A program made the position numbers and the translations under genes. Below the pieces are notes generated by a model that worked only from the letters and a program-made list of their open reading frames with translations, was not told where the DNA came from and did no database searches. A stretch of 32,887 bases of DNA from Clostridiales bacterium. Its GTDB lineage: Bacteria; Bacillota; Clostridia; Christensenellales; Borkfalkiaceae. Within the stretch, counting starts at the first letter, position 1; each line of letters starts with the position of its first letter. Shown here in pieces: positions 14,851 through 22,620 of this stretch. The stretch covers positions 1-32,887 of the forward strand of contig DPGH01000008.1 of the NCBI GenBank assembly GCA_003523255.1, in the 5' to 3' direction.

Positions 14851-15474
14851 TTAACGCGTCTTTTGCATTTTCAACACGGTTATCGCCTTACATATTAACG
14901 CGCAAAAAATGAAAACGCTTGCGTACGGCTGGCGGGAAAGCATAAATAGTAACAAGGTCGCGACGGTTATTCCCAAAGACGTTATTCTCATGGTCTTAAA
15001 CGCGGTTTGATTTTGCTCTTTAATAAAACAAAATTCGATTATGCCGTAAATCGTCGTAGCGGAAACAAGCGCAAAAAACGCATAATACAATAATTTAGTT
15101 TGCTTTAAGATAAAAAGCAGATTTATAATCGAAACCGCCTTAACTTCTACGCCGGCGGAAAAGCCGAACACGGGCAAAAAAAACATAAGCGCGGTTAAAA
15201 CGTCCGCCGCGGCAAATACCGAGGTTTTTGCTTTTTCGGCTTTTTCTTCATCATTACGCTTTGCGATTAAAACGACCTGTTCCGACGACAGCAACACGTC
15301 TACCGTAACGTCAAAAAAATCGGCAAGGTTTTTTAGCGAATCTATGCCGGGGTAGCCTTTACCCTGTTCCCATTTACTCACCGCCGTGCGCGACACGTAA
15401 AGCGCGGCGGCAAGTTGCTCTTGCGTTAAATTTTTGTTTTTTCTTAAAGTTTGTATTTTTTCGCAAAATTCCAT
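14851..15474 (-). CDS. XRE-family regulator with C-terminal membrane segments
   Basis: A 207-residue protein. Residues from about 1 to 65 form a Cro/CI-type helix-turn-helix (L-T-Q-E-Q-L-A-A-A-L-Y-V-S-R-T-A-V-S-K-W-E-Q-G-K). The remaining 130 residues hold four hydrophobic segments, so the DNA-binding domain is probably tethered to the membrane. This layout is common in Bacillota, and the signal it senses is unknown. The start at 15474 is chosen because GAGGGT lies just ahead and because the promoter at 15491-15519 would begin transcription inside the longer alternative (15489). Short repeats lie on both sides of the gene. Confidence 0.82.
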   Translation of the reverse strand: MEFCEKIQTLRKNKNLTQEQLAAALYVSRTAVSKWEQGKGYPGIDSLKNLADFFDVTVDVLLSSEQVVLIAKRNDEEKAEKAKTSVFAAADVLTALMFFLPVFGFSAGVEVKAVSIINLLFILKQTKLLYYAFFALVSATTIYGIIEFCFIKEQNQTAFKTMRITSLGITVATLLLFMLSRQPYASVFIFCALICKAITVLKMQKTR

Positions 15475-15490
15475 TTTTACCCTCGGCATA

Positions 15491-15519
15491 ATTCTACTAA
15501 CGCAACCTTAACAAGTCAA
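15491..15519 (-). promoter_or_regulatory. promoter of the XRE regulator gene
   Basis: On the minus strand TTGACT (15514-15519) and TAGAAT (15491-15496) are 17 bases apart. The leader would be only about ten bases, which fixes the start codon at 15474. Confidence 0.75.
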
Positions 15520-15549
15520 GCGAATACCGAAAAAACCCTCTCTTTCTCT

Positions 15550-15575
15550 GCGACGCTTTTAGCGTCATCTGCGAC
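15550..15575. repeat. short repeat, copy 2
   Basis: GCGACGCTTTTAGCGTCAT and the bases after it repeat the unit at 14824-14848 with a few changes. It lies upstream of the XRE gene, whereas the first copy lies at its 3' end. Confidence 0.45.
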
Positions 15576-15608
15576 TTACCACATAATTAACATAAAAAAG
15601 GGCGCGTT

Positions 15609-15657
15609 AAACACCCGAAATTTATGTATTTATTATTTCCCCAAGTATATCGGGTGT
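15609..15657 (-). other. wide inverted repeat in the gap between XRE and ypeB genes
   Basis: The 317-base gap 15475-15791 holds the XRE promoter, a short repeat, this inverted repeat (arms around AACACCCGA and TCGGGTGTT with a loop of about 30 bases) and the ypeB terminator. I see no gene in it. Confidence 0.35.
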
Positions 15658-15735
15658 TCTTACTTACGCCGAAACGTTTTGCAGGCATTTTACCCGTTAC
15701 AGGCGGAAATATTGCCCGATTTTTTTGTACCGAAA

Positions 15736-15760
15736 GCGGCGCGGAATAATTCCGCGCCGC
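15736..15760 (-). terminator. hairpin downstream of ypeB
   Basis: GCGGCGCGGAA (15736-15746) pairs with TTCCGCGCCGC (15750-15760) over a three-base loop. On the minus strand the T-run behind it is short (CTTTCGG), but the stem is very stable and lies 32 bases after the ypeB stop. Confidence 0.65.
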
Positions 15761-15791
15761 CGCTTATGCCTTTGTTTTTTACGCTACCGGG

Positions 15792-17678
15792 TTATACGAG
15801 CAGCGTGCCTTCGGTGGATTCTACCACCTTAAACATTTGTACCTGTTTGCCGGAAAGGGCGTCTATATACACGTAGAACGTGCTGTCGTCGTAAGTGCCG
15901 GTAAATTCGTAGCAAAGTTTTTCGCTCGTTTCGCCGACGGGTACCACCGCAAGGCGGGCCGTTTCGATTTCTATATTGACCGAAACTTTTTCTCTCGCTT
16001 CTTTTTCCGTCAAAGTCGCTTTTGCGATAACCCTGTCGGTGTGGTTGGTATAATAGCTTAACGCTTCCATACCGATAACCTTATTCGTTTCGGCGCATAC
16101 CCTTACTTTAACAAGGTCGGAGTACACGGGGATTTTGTTCGTTTCGTAAGCGAAGTTTATCGTATAAACGTTACCGGAAAGGTTTACCCATACCGCGGTC
16201 ATATCGTCTATACCGACCGAACGCATAAACTCTTCACCCGCGGCTATTGCGTACTCTTTGCCGTATTTAACGTCGTTACAACTGCCGGAATAGTCGAACA
16301 TTACTATTTTACCGCCCGTTTTGCTTATCTGGGCATACAATATATCTCCTTCGACTTCGGCTTTAACGTTGTAGCAAGGTATAATACCGTTCGCTTCGCC
16401 GTCGTTCTCCACGTTTGCGATACCCATTTTAGCGAAAGCCTTTTCAAACACGGTTTTTGCTTCCGCCGGAGTAATTTCCGTGCCCGTTATTCCTTTAGCT
16501 TCGCGGTCGTCCCTGCCGTCGGAGAAAGGTCCGTCGTAAATAAGTTCGGGGTATTCGACCGAAAGATTTTCGAGTTCCGTAAGTTTGTCGGTTATAATGC
16601 CGCTTTTGTTGCCGTTTGCCATAGCGGAAAAGTTGAATTCTCCGTTGGTTCTGTCGGCAATTTCCGCAAGCGAGTTTTTAAGCGTCGCGTTTGCAGTGTA
16701 AAGATGAACGAGCGTTTTATAATCGTCGTCGGTAAGCGGTTCGCCTGCGACTATCTTTTTGTTGAGATATTTCGCAAAATCGCCTATCTGGTTTATAAGT
16801 TTAGTGGTATAAAATTTGTTTTCGTCTTCGAGCGGAAGTTGCTGAACGTTACTCTCCGCAACCTCGCTTTCAACCGCAATGTCGGTCAAATATCCGCTTA
16901 TCGCACCGCCGTCTTTACTCGCAAGCACTTTGGAAAGGTTTACGTCCATATTGTTTACCTGGTCTTTTACGTCGTAAAAAGATTTCGAGTAAGTCGATTC
17001 AAGCATTCTGCTTTCCGCGGTAGGCATTATCAGAGTAAACGTCAACACGGAGGCGAGTATAAGGGTTGCCACGCCGAGCGAGATAACCGCCGCCAGCCAC
17101 CCGCCGAAGCCTTTGTTTCTTTCGGCGCGTTTGGCTCTTTCCTGCCGTCTTAATTCCTTTTCTCTTTTTTTAGCGAGGAACTTTTGCTTTTTAAGTTCCG
17201 CTCTTTCCTGTTTTTCTTTCGCTATACGCGCGGCGCGCTGTTTTTTAGTTTCGTGTTTTAAAGTTTCTCTTCTCGCCGCCTTTTCAGCTTTAAGTTCGGC
17301 TTTTTTCTCGGCGATTCGGGCTTTTTTTGCCGCTTTCGCTCTTGCGGCGGCGGCTTTCGCCTTATCTTTTTCCGCTTTTTTATGAGCCTTTATACGAGCG
17401 AGTTCTATGCGTTTTTCCGCACGAATACGTTCTTTTTGAACTTTCGCCTGTTCCATTGCGACCTTTTTTGCCTGTCTTTTCTTTTCGCGCTCGGCTTTTT
17501 TCTCGGCTCTTATTCTCTCTCTTTCAGCCTTTTTTGCGGCTTTGACTTTTGCCGTTACCGTGCGTTTTTTCGCAGAAGAGTTTTCCTTTTTGGCGGGAGT
17601 AGAAGTTTTTTCTTTTTTCTCCGCGTTTTTTACGGTTTGGTTGACCTTTTCAACCGCGTTGTTTTTCTTTTCTTCCAT
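15792..17678 (-). CDS. ypeB: germination protein YpeB with long basic N-terminal tail
   Basis: A 628-residue protein, against about 450 for Bacillus YpeB. The membrane segment (about 193-217, G-W-L-A-A-V-I-S-L-G-V-A-T-L-I-L-A) and everything after it fit YpeB: a helical region, then C-terminal PepSY-type repeats. YpeB sits at the spore inner membrane and stabilises the cortex-lytic enzyme SleB. The first 190 residues are an extra, highly charged tail rich in K-A-E-K and R-A-E-K units, with about 73 Lys/Arg and 28 Asp/Glu by hand count. By the positive-inside rule this tail faces the spore core. The start at 17678 follows AAGGAG. The gene begins about 10 bases after the sleB stop, in an operon with it. 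Confidence 0.88.
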   Translation of the reverse strand: MEEKKNNAVEKVNQTVKNAEKKEKTSTPAKKENSSAKKRTVTAKVKAAKKAERERIRAEKKAEREKKRQAKKVAMEQAKVQKERIRAEKRIELARIKAHKKAEKDKAKAAAARAKAAKKARIAEKKAELKAEKAARRETLKHETKKQRAARIAKEKQERAELKKQKFLAKKREKELRRQERAKRAERNKGFGGWLAAVISLGVATLILASVLTFTLIMPTAESRMLESTYSKSFYDVKDQVNNMDVNLSKVLASKDGGAISGYLTDIAVESEVAESNVQQLPLEDENKFYTTKLINQIGDFAKYLNKKIVAGEPLTDDDYKTLVHLYTANATLKNSLAEIADRTNGEFNFSAMANGNKSGIITDKLTELENLSVEYPELIYDGPFSDGRDDREAKGITGTEITPAEAKTVFEKAFAKMGIANVENDGEANGIIPCYNVKAEVEGDILYAQISKTGGKIVMFDYSGSCNDVKYGKEYAIAAGEEFMRSVGIDDMTAVWVNLSGNVYTINFAYETNKIPVYSDLVKVRVCAETNKVIGMEALSYYTNHTDRVIAKATLTEKEAREKVSVNIEIETARLAVVPVGETSEKLCYEFTGTYDDSTFYVYIDALSGKQVQMFKVVESTEGTLLV

Positions 17679-17688
17679 AATTTTCTCC

Positions 17689-18381
17689 TTATTTAGCAAA
17701 CACGTGGTTGCCTATCGTAATGGTGGTTTGCCTTGAAAAAATCCAAGCGCTCGTGGCGATTGCCGGGTTATAGTAGTAAATCGCGCCGTAAGTCGGATCC
17801 CAGCCGTTCATCGCGTCCTTTGCCGCTTTACGCGCCGTAGCGTTAGGCGTTAAGTTAATCTGCCCGTCCGATACCGCCGTAAAAGCGTACCTTTGATAAA
17901 TCACGCCGGACATGGTGTTCGGAAAAGACGCGCTCTTTATTCTGTTCATAACGACCGCGCCCACGGCAACCTGTCCTACGTAACTTTCGCCGCGCGCTTC
18001 GCCGTAAATGAGTTTAGCCAAAAGTTCTACGTCCGAACTGTTGTATTGCGAAGTCGTGCCGCCGGACGAAGTCGAACTCATACCGAGCGCGGCAAGCGTT
18101 TTTGCCCCCGCGATACCGTCGGCGGTAAGCCCGTTTTTCTTTTGGAACTTTATAACCGCCTGTTTGGTCTGCGCGCCGTATACGCCGTCTACCGCGCCGG
18201 CGTAGTAGCCCCAGTTTTTCAGTTTGGTCTGCATGGTTTTTACCTGCGTACCCTTACTGCCCTGCTTTAAAGTCGCGGCGTAAACGGTTTGTTCTCCCCC
18301 GAAAGACGCCGCAAGCTTTACTCCCGCGCCTACGCCCGTAAACGTCAGAACGAGCGCCAGCGCCAAAATAAACTTTTTCAT
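17689..18381 (-). CDS. sleB: spore cortex-lytic enzyme SleB
   Basis: A 230-residue secreted protein: signal peptide (about 1-36, ending near Y-A-A), a peptidoglycan-binding domain at about 40-98 (G-S-K-G-T-Q-V-K-T-M-Q and Y-G-A-Q-T-K-Q-A-V-I-K-F-Q), a Ser/Gly/Thr linker, and a SleB/CwlJ hydrolase domain from about 118 to the end. Glu128 in L-I-Y-G-E-A-R-G-E is the expected catalytic acid. SleB is a lytic transglycosylase acting on muramic-lactam cortex during germination. The ribosome site AAGGAGG overlaps the end of spoIIR, and ypeB follows directly, so the order is spoIIR-sleB-ypeB. Confidence 0.95.
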   Translation of the reverse strand: MKKFILALALVLTFTGVGAGVKLAASFGGEQTVYAATLKQGSKGTQVKTMQTKLKNWGYYAGAVDGVYGAQTKQAVIKFQKKNGLTADGIAGAKTLAALGMSSTSSGGTTSQYNSSDVELLAKLIYGEARGESYVGQVAVGAVVMNRIKSASFPNTMSGVIYQRYAFTAVSDGQINLTPNATARKAAKDAMNGWDPTYGAIYYYNPAIATSAWIFSRQTTITIGNHVFAK

Positions 18382-18390
18382 TTTTCCTCC

Positions 18391-18924
18391 TTATATACGT
18401 TTTTTAAAATCGTTTATTATTTCTATAATTTTACTTTTGTATATATATCCCGCGCCGCCGCCCGTAAAACAAAGCGGCGGATATACCACGCACCACCAGT
18501 TATCGCCTTTACCCGAACCGAGTTCTATTATCAGGCTGTCGTAAAAACCCTTTTCAAGCGTTAAGTCCTCGTACACCCTGGTCGGAAACTCTTCGTTTTT
18601 AAGTTTAGCCTTTGCAGTATAGTCGAACCCGTTTGCGTTTAACACGCCGTCCGCAACCTTTTCGATTGCGGCAAGGTTATCGGTAAGCGCGATTTCGGCT
18701 TGTTCTTTGGTTTTTATCTCTGCGATAATCGGGGTTAAATATCCGACAACCGCATCTTTAACGAGATACTTTACCCGTTGGTCGCACTCGTTGTTGGAGT
18801 CCGCGCGGATATGTATTCTCAAATATTCGGTATGCGGCACGTTTGCCCCGCCGAACGCTATAATGCCCGCGCCCGACAGCAATATTATGGTTAATAGCAA
18901 AAAAGTTATGCAAGTCTTTTTCAT
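18391..18924 (-). CDS. spoIIR: stage II sporulation protein R
   Basis: A 177-residue secreted protein with an N-terminal signal or anchor segment (about 5-25). Conserved family blocks are visible: Y-L-R-I-H-I-R-A-D-S-N near residue 34 and G-D-N-W-W-C-V-V-Y-P-P-L-C-F near residue 140. SpoIIR is made in the forespore and triggers SpoIIGA in the mother cell to process pro-sigma-E. The GGGAGGA ribosome site lies just ahead of the ATG. It stands directly upstream of sleB with a 9-base gap, joining an early compartment-signalling gene to germination genes that normally appear later. Confidence 0.93.
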   Translation of the reverse strand: MKKTCITFLLLTIILLSGAGIIAFGGANVPHTEYLRIHIRADSNNECDQRVKYLVKDAVVGYLTPIIAEIKTKEQAEIALTDNLAAIEKVADGVLNANGFDYTAKAKLKNEEFPTRVYEDLTLEKGFYDSLIIELGSGKGDNWWCVVYPPLCFTGGGAGYIYKSKIIEIINDFKKRI

Positions 18925-18954
18925 TTTTAAGTCCTCCCGTGAACCTATGCGTAA

Positions 18955-18983
18955 TTTATTGACCGATAACTTAATTTTTATAC
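18955..18983 (-). promoter_or_regulatory. possible forespore (sigma-F/G-type) promoter of spoIIR
   Basis: On the minus strand GTATA (18979-18983) and CAATAAA (18955-18961) are 17 bases apart. They resemble the -35 and -10 of forespore sigma-factor promoters, and no sigma-A promoter is visible ahead of spoIIR. The match is partial. Confidence 0.35.
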
Positions 18984-19000
18984 TTTAATTTTAAAATGAA

Positions 19001-19029
19001 AAAACGCGGAACAATTCTCCCGCGTTTTT
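19001..19029 (-). terminator. terminator after ispE
   Basis: AAAACGCGG (19001-19009) pairs with CCGCGTTTT (19020-19028). A-runs and T-runs flank the stem. It separates ispE from spoIIR, so spoIIR probably has its own promoter. Confidence 0.75.
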
Positions 19030-19056
19030 GACGTTTATATTTGTAGTTAATTATGT

Positions 19057-19896
19057 TTAAATCGTTTCGGCTTTTAATAGTTTACCGGCAAAAGTTTTTT
19101 TGAGTTTACGGTATGCTTTATCCCGCTCGCGGCGACAGACAAACGCCGCGTATACCGCGGAACCGCTACCCGTCATATTAGCCGCGGAAAACTTTAACAG
19201 CGTTTTTAAGTTTTCGCCCGTTTCGGGTAAAAGCCATTTTGCCGCGCCGGTAAGATGATTGCCGAGACAGTTTAAAAATTTATCGTTTTCGCCGTTCGTA
19301 AGATATGTAACGGCGGGTTTAGTGGTTTTTTCGTATAAAAGACCTTGCTTGTCGTATTCTCCGTACGCGCTTTTGGCAAGTATTTGTTCGCTTGCGGAGA
19401 GTATAAGCAAATAAAATTTAGCGTTTACCGAGAGGGGTGTTATTTTTTCGCCTCGCCCCGAAATAACGGCAAAGCCGCCGTTTAACATATACGCCGTATC
19501 GCTGCCGAGTTTGTTTGCAAGCGGCATTAAGTCGGCGGATATACCGTACAACGCGGCAAGCCCTTTAAGCACGGCGACCGCGTCTGCCGAAGAGCCGCCG
19601 AGCCCGCCGCCGAGAGGAATGCTTTTATCGATAACAATATCCGCGCCGAGCGTGCCGAAGGTTTTAACGAAAAGTTCGCCCGCAATAAGCGCGTTATTGC
19701 TTTTTTCGGGAATATTACGACCTAAGCCCTTCATTTTTACGGTAATAAGTCCGTCGTTTCTTTTAAAAAGGGTAACGGCGTCGGACAAATCGACCGACGC
19801 CACGAGAGATTCTATTTCGTGATACCCGTTTTTTCCGCCCGTAATATCGAGCGTGAAATTCACTTTTGCGTTTGCGGTTATTTTTATCTTATTCAA
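19057..19896 (-). CDS. ispE: 4-diphosphocytidyl-2-C-methyl-D-erythritol kinase
   Basis: A 279-residue GHMP kinase of normal IspE length. It phosphorylates CDP-methylerythritol in the non-mevalonate isoprenoid pathway. Lys11 near the N terminus (N-A-K-V-N-F-T-L), the glycine-rich ATP loop P-L-G-G-G-L-G-G-S-S-A-D-A (about 94-106) and G-S-D-T-A-Y are diagnostic. The start is a TTG at 19896, supported by GAAGGA seven bases upstream. It lies 34 bases after the sipL stop. In Bacillus, veg also lies close to ispE, so this neighbourhood is conserved. Confidence 0.95.
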   Translation of the reverse strand: MNKIKITANAKVNFTLDITGGKNGYHEIESLVASVDLSDAVTLFKRNDGLITVKMKGLGRNIPEKSNNALIAGELFVKTFGTLGADIVIDKSIPLGGGLGGSSADAVAVLKGLAALYGISADLMPLANKLGSDTAYMLNGGFAVISGRGEKITPLSVNAKFYLLILSASEQILAKSAYGEYDKQGLLYEKTTKPAVTYLTNGENDKFLNCLGNHLTGAAKWLLPETGENLKTLLKFSAANMTGSGSAVYAAFVCRRERDKAYRKLKKTFAGKLLKAETI

Positions 19897-19930
19897 GTAA
19901 AGTTCCTTCTTTCGTAAGCACTGTTGCCGT

Positions 19931-21424
19931 TTATTTTTGTCTGTAAATTACTATCCTTTCTTTCCCTGTGAGCGGAAATTGCAAATCTTTATTAGTTGCG
20001 ACGACTTGCTCCGGCGACATATTAAGGCGTTTGCAAAGCGACCAAAGCGTTTCGTTTTCCTCCGAAATATAAACGCTTATTGCTTTATCTCTGCGCTTTT
20101 TGGCGGAAACTGCCGTTATGCCTTTTACGTAACGTAATTTTTTGCATACGGAGGGATATATCGTAAAGCAGAATTCCGCTTTAACGGTATCGGCGGAAAC
20201 GATTTCTTTAACGCCGCACTCCGCAAAAATTTCCCGCTCCGCACCGTCCGGCAGCGCACACTCAAACGAACAATCGAAAGGCGTTTCGCATTTACGCGTA
20301 AAAATCTTGCCTTCTTCGCCCGTATAGTAACCCGTAAAAGTTACCGCGCCGCTTACCGAAAGTTTACCGTCCGCATAATCGCTCGTAACTATTTCCGCAC
20401 GCTCGCCGCCTATCGCCTTAAGCGTAAGACCGTCGTCGATGCCTTCCGCGGGAATTGTCAAAACCGCTTCGGCATAGCCCGTTCTTATATCGCAGTCCTC
20501 GTTAAAACAGAGTTCGTCTTTTTCTTCTTCGGTTACGTCCTCCGTCGAAAAAGCGTCCGCCGCGAGCGAAACCGTTTCGGTAGAAAACGCTTCGCCCTCG
20601 AGTTGAATAATCGCGCTTGCGACTACCCTGCTTTTACCGCTTTCTGGGTCTACGGAAATATCCGTCTTAAACGATTTAAGTTCCGCCTTGGCTGTGGCGG
20701 ACATAGACGGCATTGCCTCGTCGCACTCAATCTCCGCGCGGTAAGCAACGTTTTCCACGTCTTTTATTATATCGCTTTTTTCGCCCGACCGCAACACGAC
20801 GGCGGATATTTTTACTTCTCCGTCAACGATAATCGTTCCAACGCCGCATTGAACCGCCGTTACGACGGGGTCCGCACGATGAAAAAGCACCTCTTCTACG
20901 GCGTAATCTCTTTCAAACTCCTCTTCAACGGGATATACGGTTTTTTTAACGCCGTAGCCGCGGGTAATCGAGTAATCTTTAACGTCCAAAACGAGATTGT
21001 CGCCGCCGGTTAGTGCGTTTGCGAAAATTCCCGTTCTGACCTCGGCAACGAGTTCTATCGTAGCCGAAACGGAAAGTTTTATTCCGCTTGCGTCCGGTTC
21101 GGTTTTAACCACGCGGCTTTTAACGTAGGCGCGGCGCACGTCCTCCGCCGCGGTTATCGTGCCGGTAAAGTCCTGACCTATTTCTTTCTTTTTTACTCCG
21201 CCGCCGTCCGCCTCGTAACATATATAATAAGTTACCTTGCCCTCCGTACGTATTTCTTTTCCGGAAGTTTCAACCTTGGTAACGGTCGAAAACGCGGACA
21301 CGTTTATTATTTTTTTGATTTCCTCGGAATTTATATCCGTTTTTGCTTCGGTTTTAACGGTCTGAACGTAGTATTGTTTTTTATCGTTTGCGATGATTTT
21401 GCTGTATAAAGGTGAAAACGGCAT
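19931..21424 (-). CDS. sipL: SipL-like spore morphogenesis protein (SPOCS + LysM)
   Basis: A 497-residue protein with repeated beta-rich SPOCS (DUF3794) domains through most of its length and a C-terminal LysM of about 45 residues (Y-I-S-E-E-N-E-T-L-W-S-L-C-K-R-L-N then P-L-T-G-K-E-R). That layout and size match SipL of Clostridioides difficile, which binds the coat scaffold protein SpoIVA around the forespore. There is no signal peptide, as expected for a mother-cell protein. The start at 21424 follows CAAGGAG. Proximity to ispE and spoIIR supports the call. The gene symbol is by architecture and context rather than a sequence search. Confidence 0.82.
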   Translation of the reverse strand: MPFSPLYSKIIANDKKQYYVQTVKTEAKTDINSEEIKKIINVSAFSTVTKVETSGKEIRTEGKVTYYICYEADGGGVKKKEIGQDFTGTITAAEDVRRAYVKSRVVKTEPDASGIKLSVSATIELVAEVRTGIFANALTGGDNLVLDVKDYSITRGYGVKKTVYPVEEEFERDYAVEEVLFHRADPVVTAVQCGVGTIIVDGEVKISAVVLRSGEKSDIIKDVENVAYRAEIECDEAMPSMSATAKAELKSFKTDISVDPESGKSRVVASAIIQLEGEAFSTETVSLAADAFSTEDVTEEEKDELCFNEDCDIRTGYAEAVLTIPAEGIDDGLTLKAIGGERAEIVTSDYADGKLSVSGAVTFTGYYTGEEGKIFTRKCETPFDCSFECALPDGAEREIFAECGVKEIVSADTVKAEFCFTIYPSVCKKLRYVKGITAVSAKKRRDKAISVYISEENETLWSLCKRLNMSPEQVVATNKDLQFPLTGKERIVIYRQK

Positions 21425-21455
21425 ATAAATCTCCTTGACTGACGTATTACACTAC

Positions 21456-21461
21456 ATTATA
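21456..21461 (-). promoter_or_regulatory. -10-like element before sipL
   Basis: GTATAAT on the minus strand lies 32 bases before the sipL start. No sigma-A -35 is present, but TCATATTT about 17 bases upstream contains the ATA of sigma-E promoters. A mother-cell sigma-E promoter would fit the function. The match is weak. Confidence 0.3.
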
Positions 21462-21486
21462 CAAACCGCGCGACGAAAATATGATT

Positions 21487-21511
21487 AAAGCCGCGTTATT
21501 TTCGCGGCTTT
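21487..21511. terminator. terminator-like hairpin between veg and sipL
   Basis: AAAGCCGCG (21487-21495) pairs with CGCGGCTTT (21503-21511). The longer T-run is on the plus strand, where no gene is seen upstream. On the minus strand it follows veg with only a short T-run. Confidence 0.6.
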
Positions 21512-21540
21512 ATTTTTTTATAATTCGCTTTCGCTTAAAC

Positions 21541-21789
21541 TCAGCATGAATCTTTCGGGCAAACTTTTACTTTGCCGCACATATATTCCGAATAAGAATA
21601 CGATGTTTTACCCCTGTATTCTTTGTCGGCGGGGCTTACGGTAAACAGCGCGGGATACACGCCGGTAAGAACCCCCGCGAAACTTTCGCGCTTGTTTCTG
21701 CCGAGTTCGACGGTAACCTTTACCGCCCTGCCGCGTAAGCGTTCTATGACGGTTTTAACGTTCGTAAGAGACAACGTGCTTTTTATCAT
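21541..21789 (-). CDS. veg: Veg-family protein
   Basis: An 82-residue protein resembling Bacillus Veg, a small SH3-like beta-barrel linked to biofilm gene expression. Shared features are the G-R-A-V-K-V-T-V-E-L-G-R-N-K segment, S-F-A-G-V-L-T-G-V-Y-P-A-L-F-T-V and T-S-Y-S-Y-S-E at the end. The usual length is 80-90 residues. Its place just upstream of sipL and ispE agrees with the veg-ispE neighbourhood in Bacillus. The ribosome site is weak (AAGGG twelve bases ahead of the ATG). The C terminus has two cysteines, C-P-K-D-S-C. Confidence 0.8.
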   Translation of the reverse strand: MIKSTLSLTNVKTVIERLRGRAVKVTVELGRNKRESFAGVLTGVYPALFTVSPADKEYRGKTSYSYSEYMCGKVKVCPKDSC

Positions 21790-21829
21790 AAAAAGGTTAT
21801 GCCCTTACGCCGCGCGTTTTATACGCGGT

Positions 21830-22351
21830 TTAGTCGTTTTCTTCGTCGTCCTCGTCCTCGTCGTCTTCCTCTTCTTCGTCCTCGTCATCCTCTTCAAAGT
21901 CGGATTCGTCGATTTCGGGAATTTCAAAGTCGTCGGGTTCGGCTTCTTCGGATTCGTATTCTTCTTCCTCTTCTTCGTCGTCGAACAATTCGTCGCCCTC
22001 TTCCTCGGCGAGTTTAGAGAGCGAAAGCATTTCTTCGCTGTCCTCTTCCTCCTCGGGCTCCTCTTCGTCCATATACTCTTTCCAGGACTCGTCGTCCTCG
22101 GAAACGTCTACGTCCGGCTCGACCTCTTCGGCGAATTTTTTAGCGCACGACTCGCACATCGTTTCGCCCGGTTTTAAGTAGTTTTGTCCGCAGTGGGGGC
22201 AAATCTCGGGCGTATCGTCCTCGTCTTCGTCCACGGCGAAAACGAGTTGCGGACCCTTTTTAAGTTCCGCCTTGCAAACGTCGCAGTATTCCTCTCCCCG
22301 TCTGATGTAGTTAAGTTCGCATCTGGGGCACTTTATCCAATCTCCCGGCAT
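21830..22351 (-). CDS. double zinc-ribbon protein with very acidic tail
   Basis: A 173-residue soluble protein that I do not recognise as a named family. The first 70 residues hold two four-cysteine units: Cys8/11/23/26 and Cys51/54/66/69 (C-P-R-C, C-D-V-C, C-P-H-C, C-E-S-C), which look like tandem zinc ribbons. From about residue 75 onward the chain is dominated by Glu and Asp, with long uninterrupted acidic runs toward the C terminus. Such tails often mimic nucleic acid or bind basic proteins. The ribosome site GGAGA precedes the ATG. It stands ahead of veg in the same direction, behind a long structured leader. Confidence 0.72.
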   Translation of the reverse strand: MPGDWIKCPRCELNYIRRGEEYCDVCKAELKKGPQLVFAVDEDEDDTPEICPHCGQNYLKPGETMCESCAKKFAEEVEPDVDVSEDDESWKEYMDEEEPEEEEDSEEMLSLSKLAEEEGDELFDDEEEEEEYESEEAEPDDFEIPEIDESDFEEDDEDEEEEDDEDEDDEEND

Positions 22352-22410
22352 AAGTTTATCTCCATTTATATCATATATAATCAGTTTAATCGACGCACGC
22401 GCGGTTTGTG

Positions 22411-22548
22411 AACGCTAAACGCTTTTAGTATTTAGCGTTATCGAAAAAACTCTCCCGCTACTCCGCGTTTATCGGCACGCCCACGGTATTACGCGAGCAA
22501 GCGTTAAAACCGGGTTTTGCTTAATTACAAGCCTTGTGCCGTGATTTT
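22411..22548 (-). ncRNA. structured leader or small RNA with three-way junction
   Basis: Read on the minus strand behind the promoter at 22555-22583, the RNA can form a closing stem CGGCAC/GUGCCG (22536-22541 with 22473-22478). It encloses two hairpins that abut each other and the closing stem: 22499-22522 (arms AAGC-AAAAC and GUUUU-AAC-GCUU) and 22479-22498 (arms GCUCGCG and CGUGGGC with G-U pairs, loop UAAUAC). A further stem, AACGCTAAA/TTTAGCGTT, is at 22411-22439. I do not recognise a known riboswitch. It may be the leader of the zinc-ribbon gene or an independent RNA. Confidence 0.45.
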
Positions 22549-22554
22549 GCATAT

Positions 22555-22583
22555 ATTATATATACCTTGCGTGAATTTGTAAA
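22555..22583 (-). promoter_or_regulatory. promoter of the structured leader
   Basis: On the minus strand TTTACA (22578-22583) and TATAAT (22555-22560) are 17 bases apart. It lies about 200 bases before the zinc-ribbon gene and just after the spo0A stop. Confidence 0.72.
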
Positions 22584-22620
22584 CTGTTTTTTCGGAGATT
22601 TTTAAATTCTTTTTATATTT

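Noticed and set aside
22411..22548. 6S RNA as the identity of the structured leader
   Set aside because: 6S RNA is a long rod with a central bubble, whereas the pairing seen here is a three-way junction. No other known class was recognised either.
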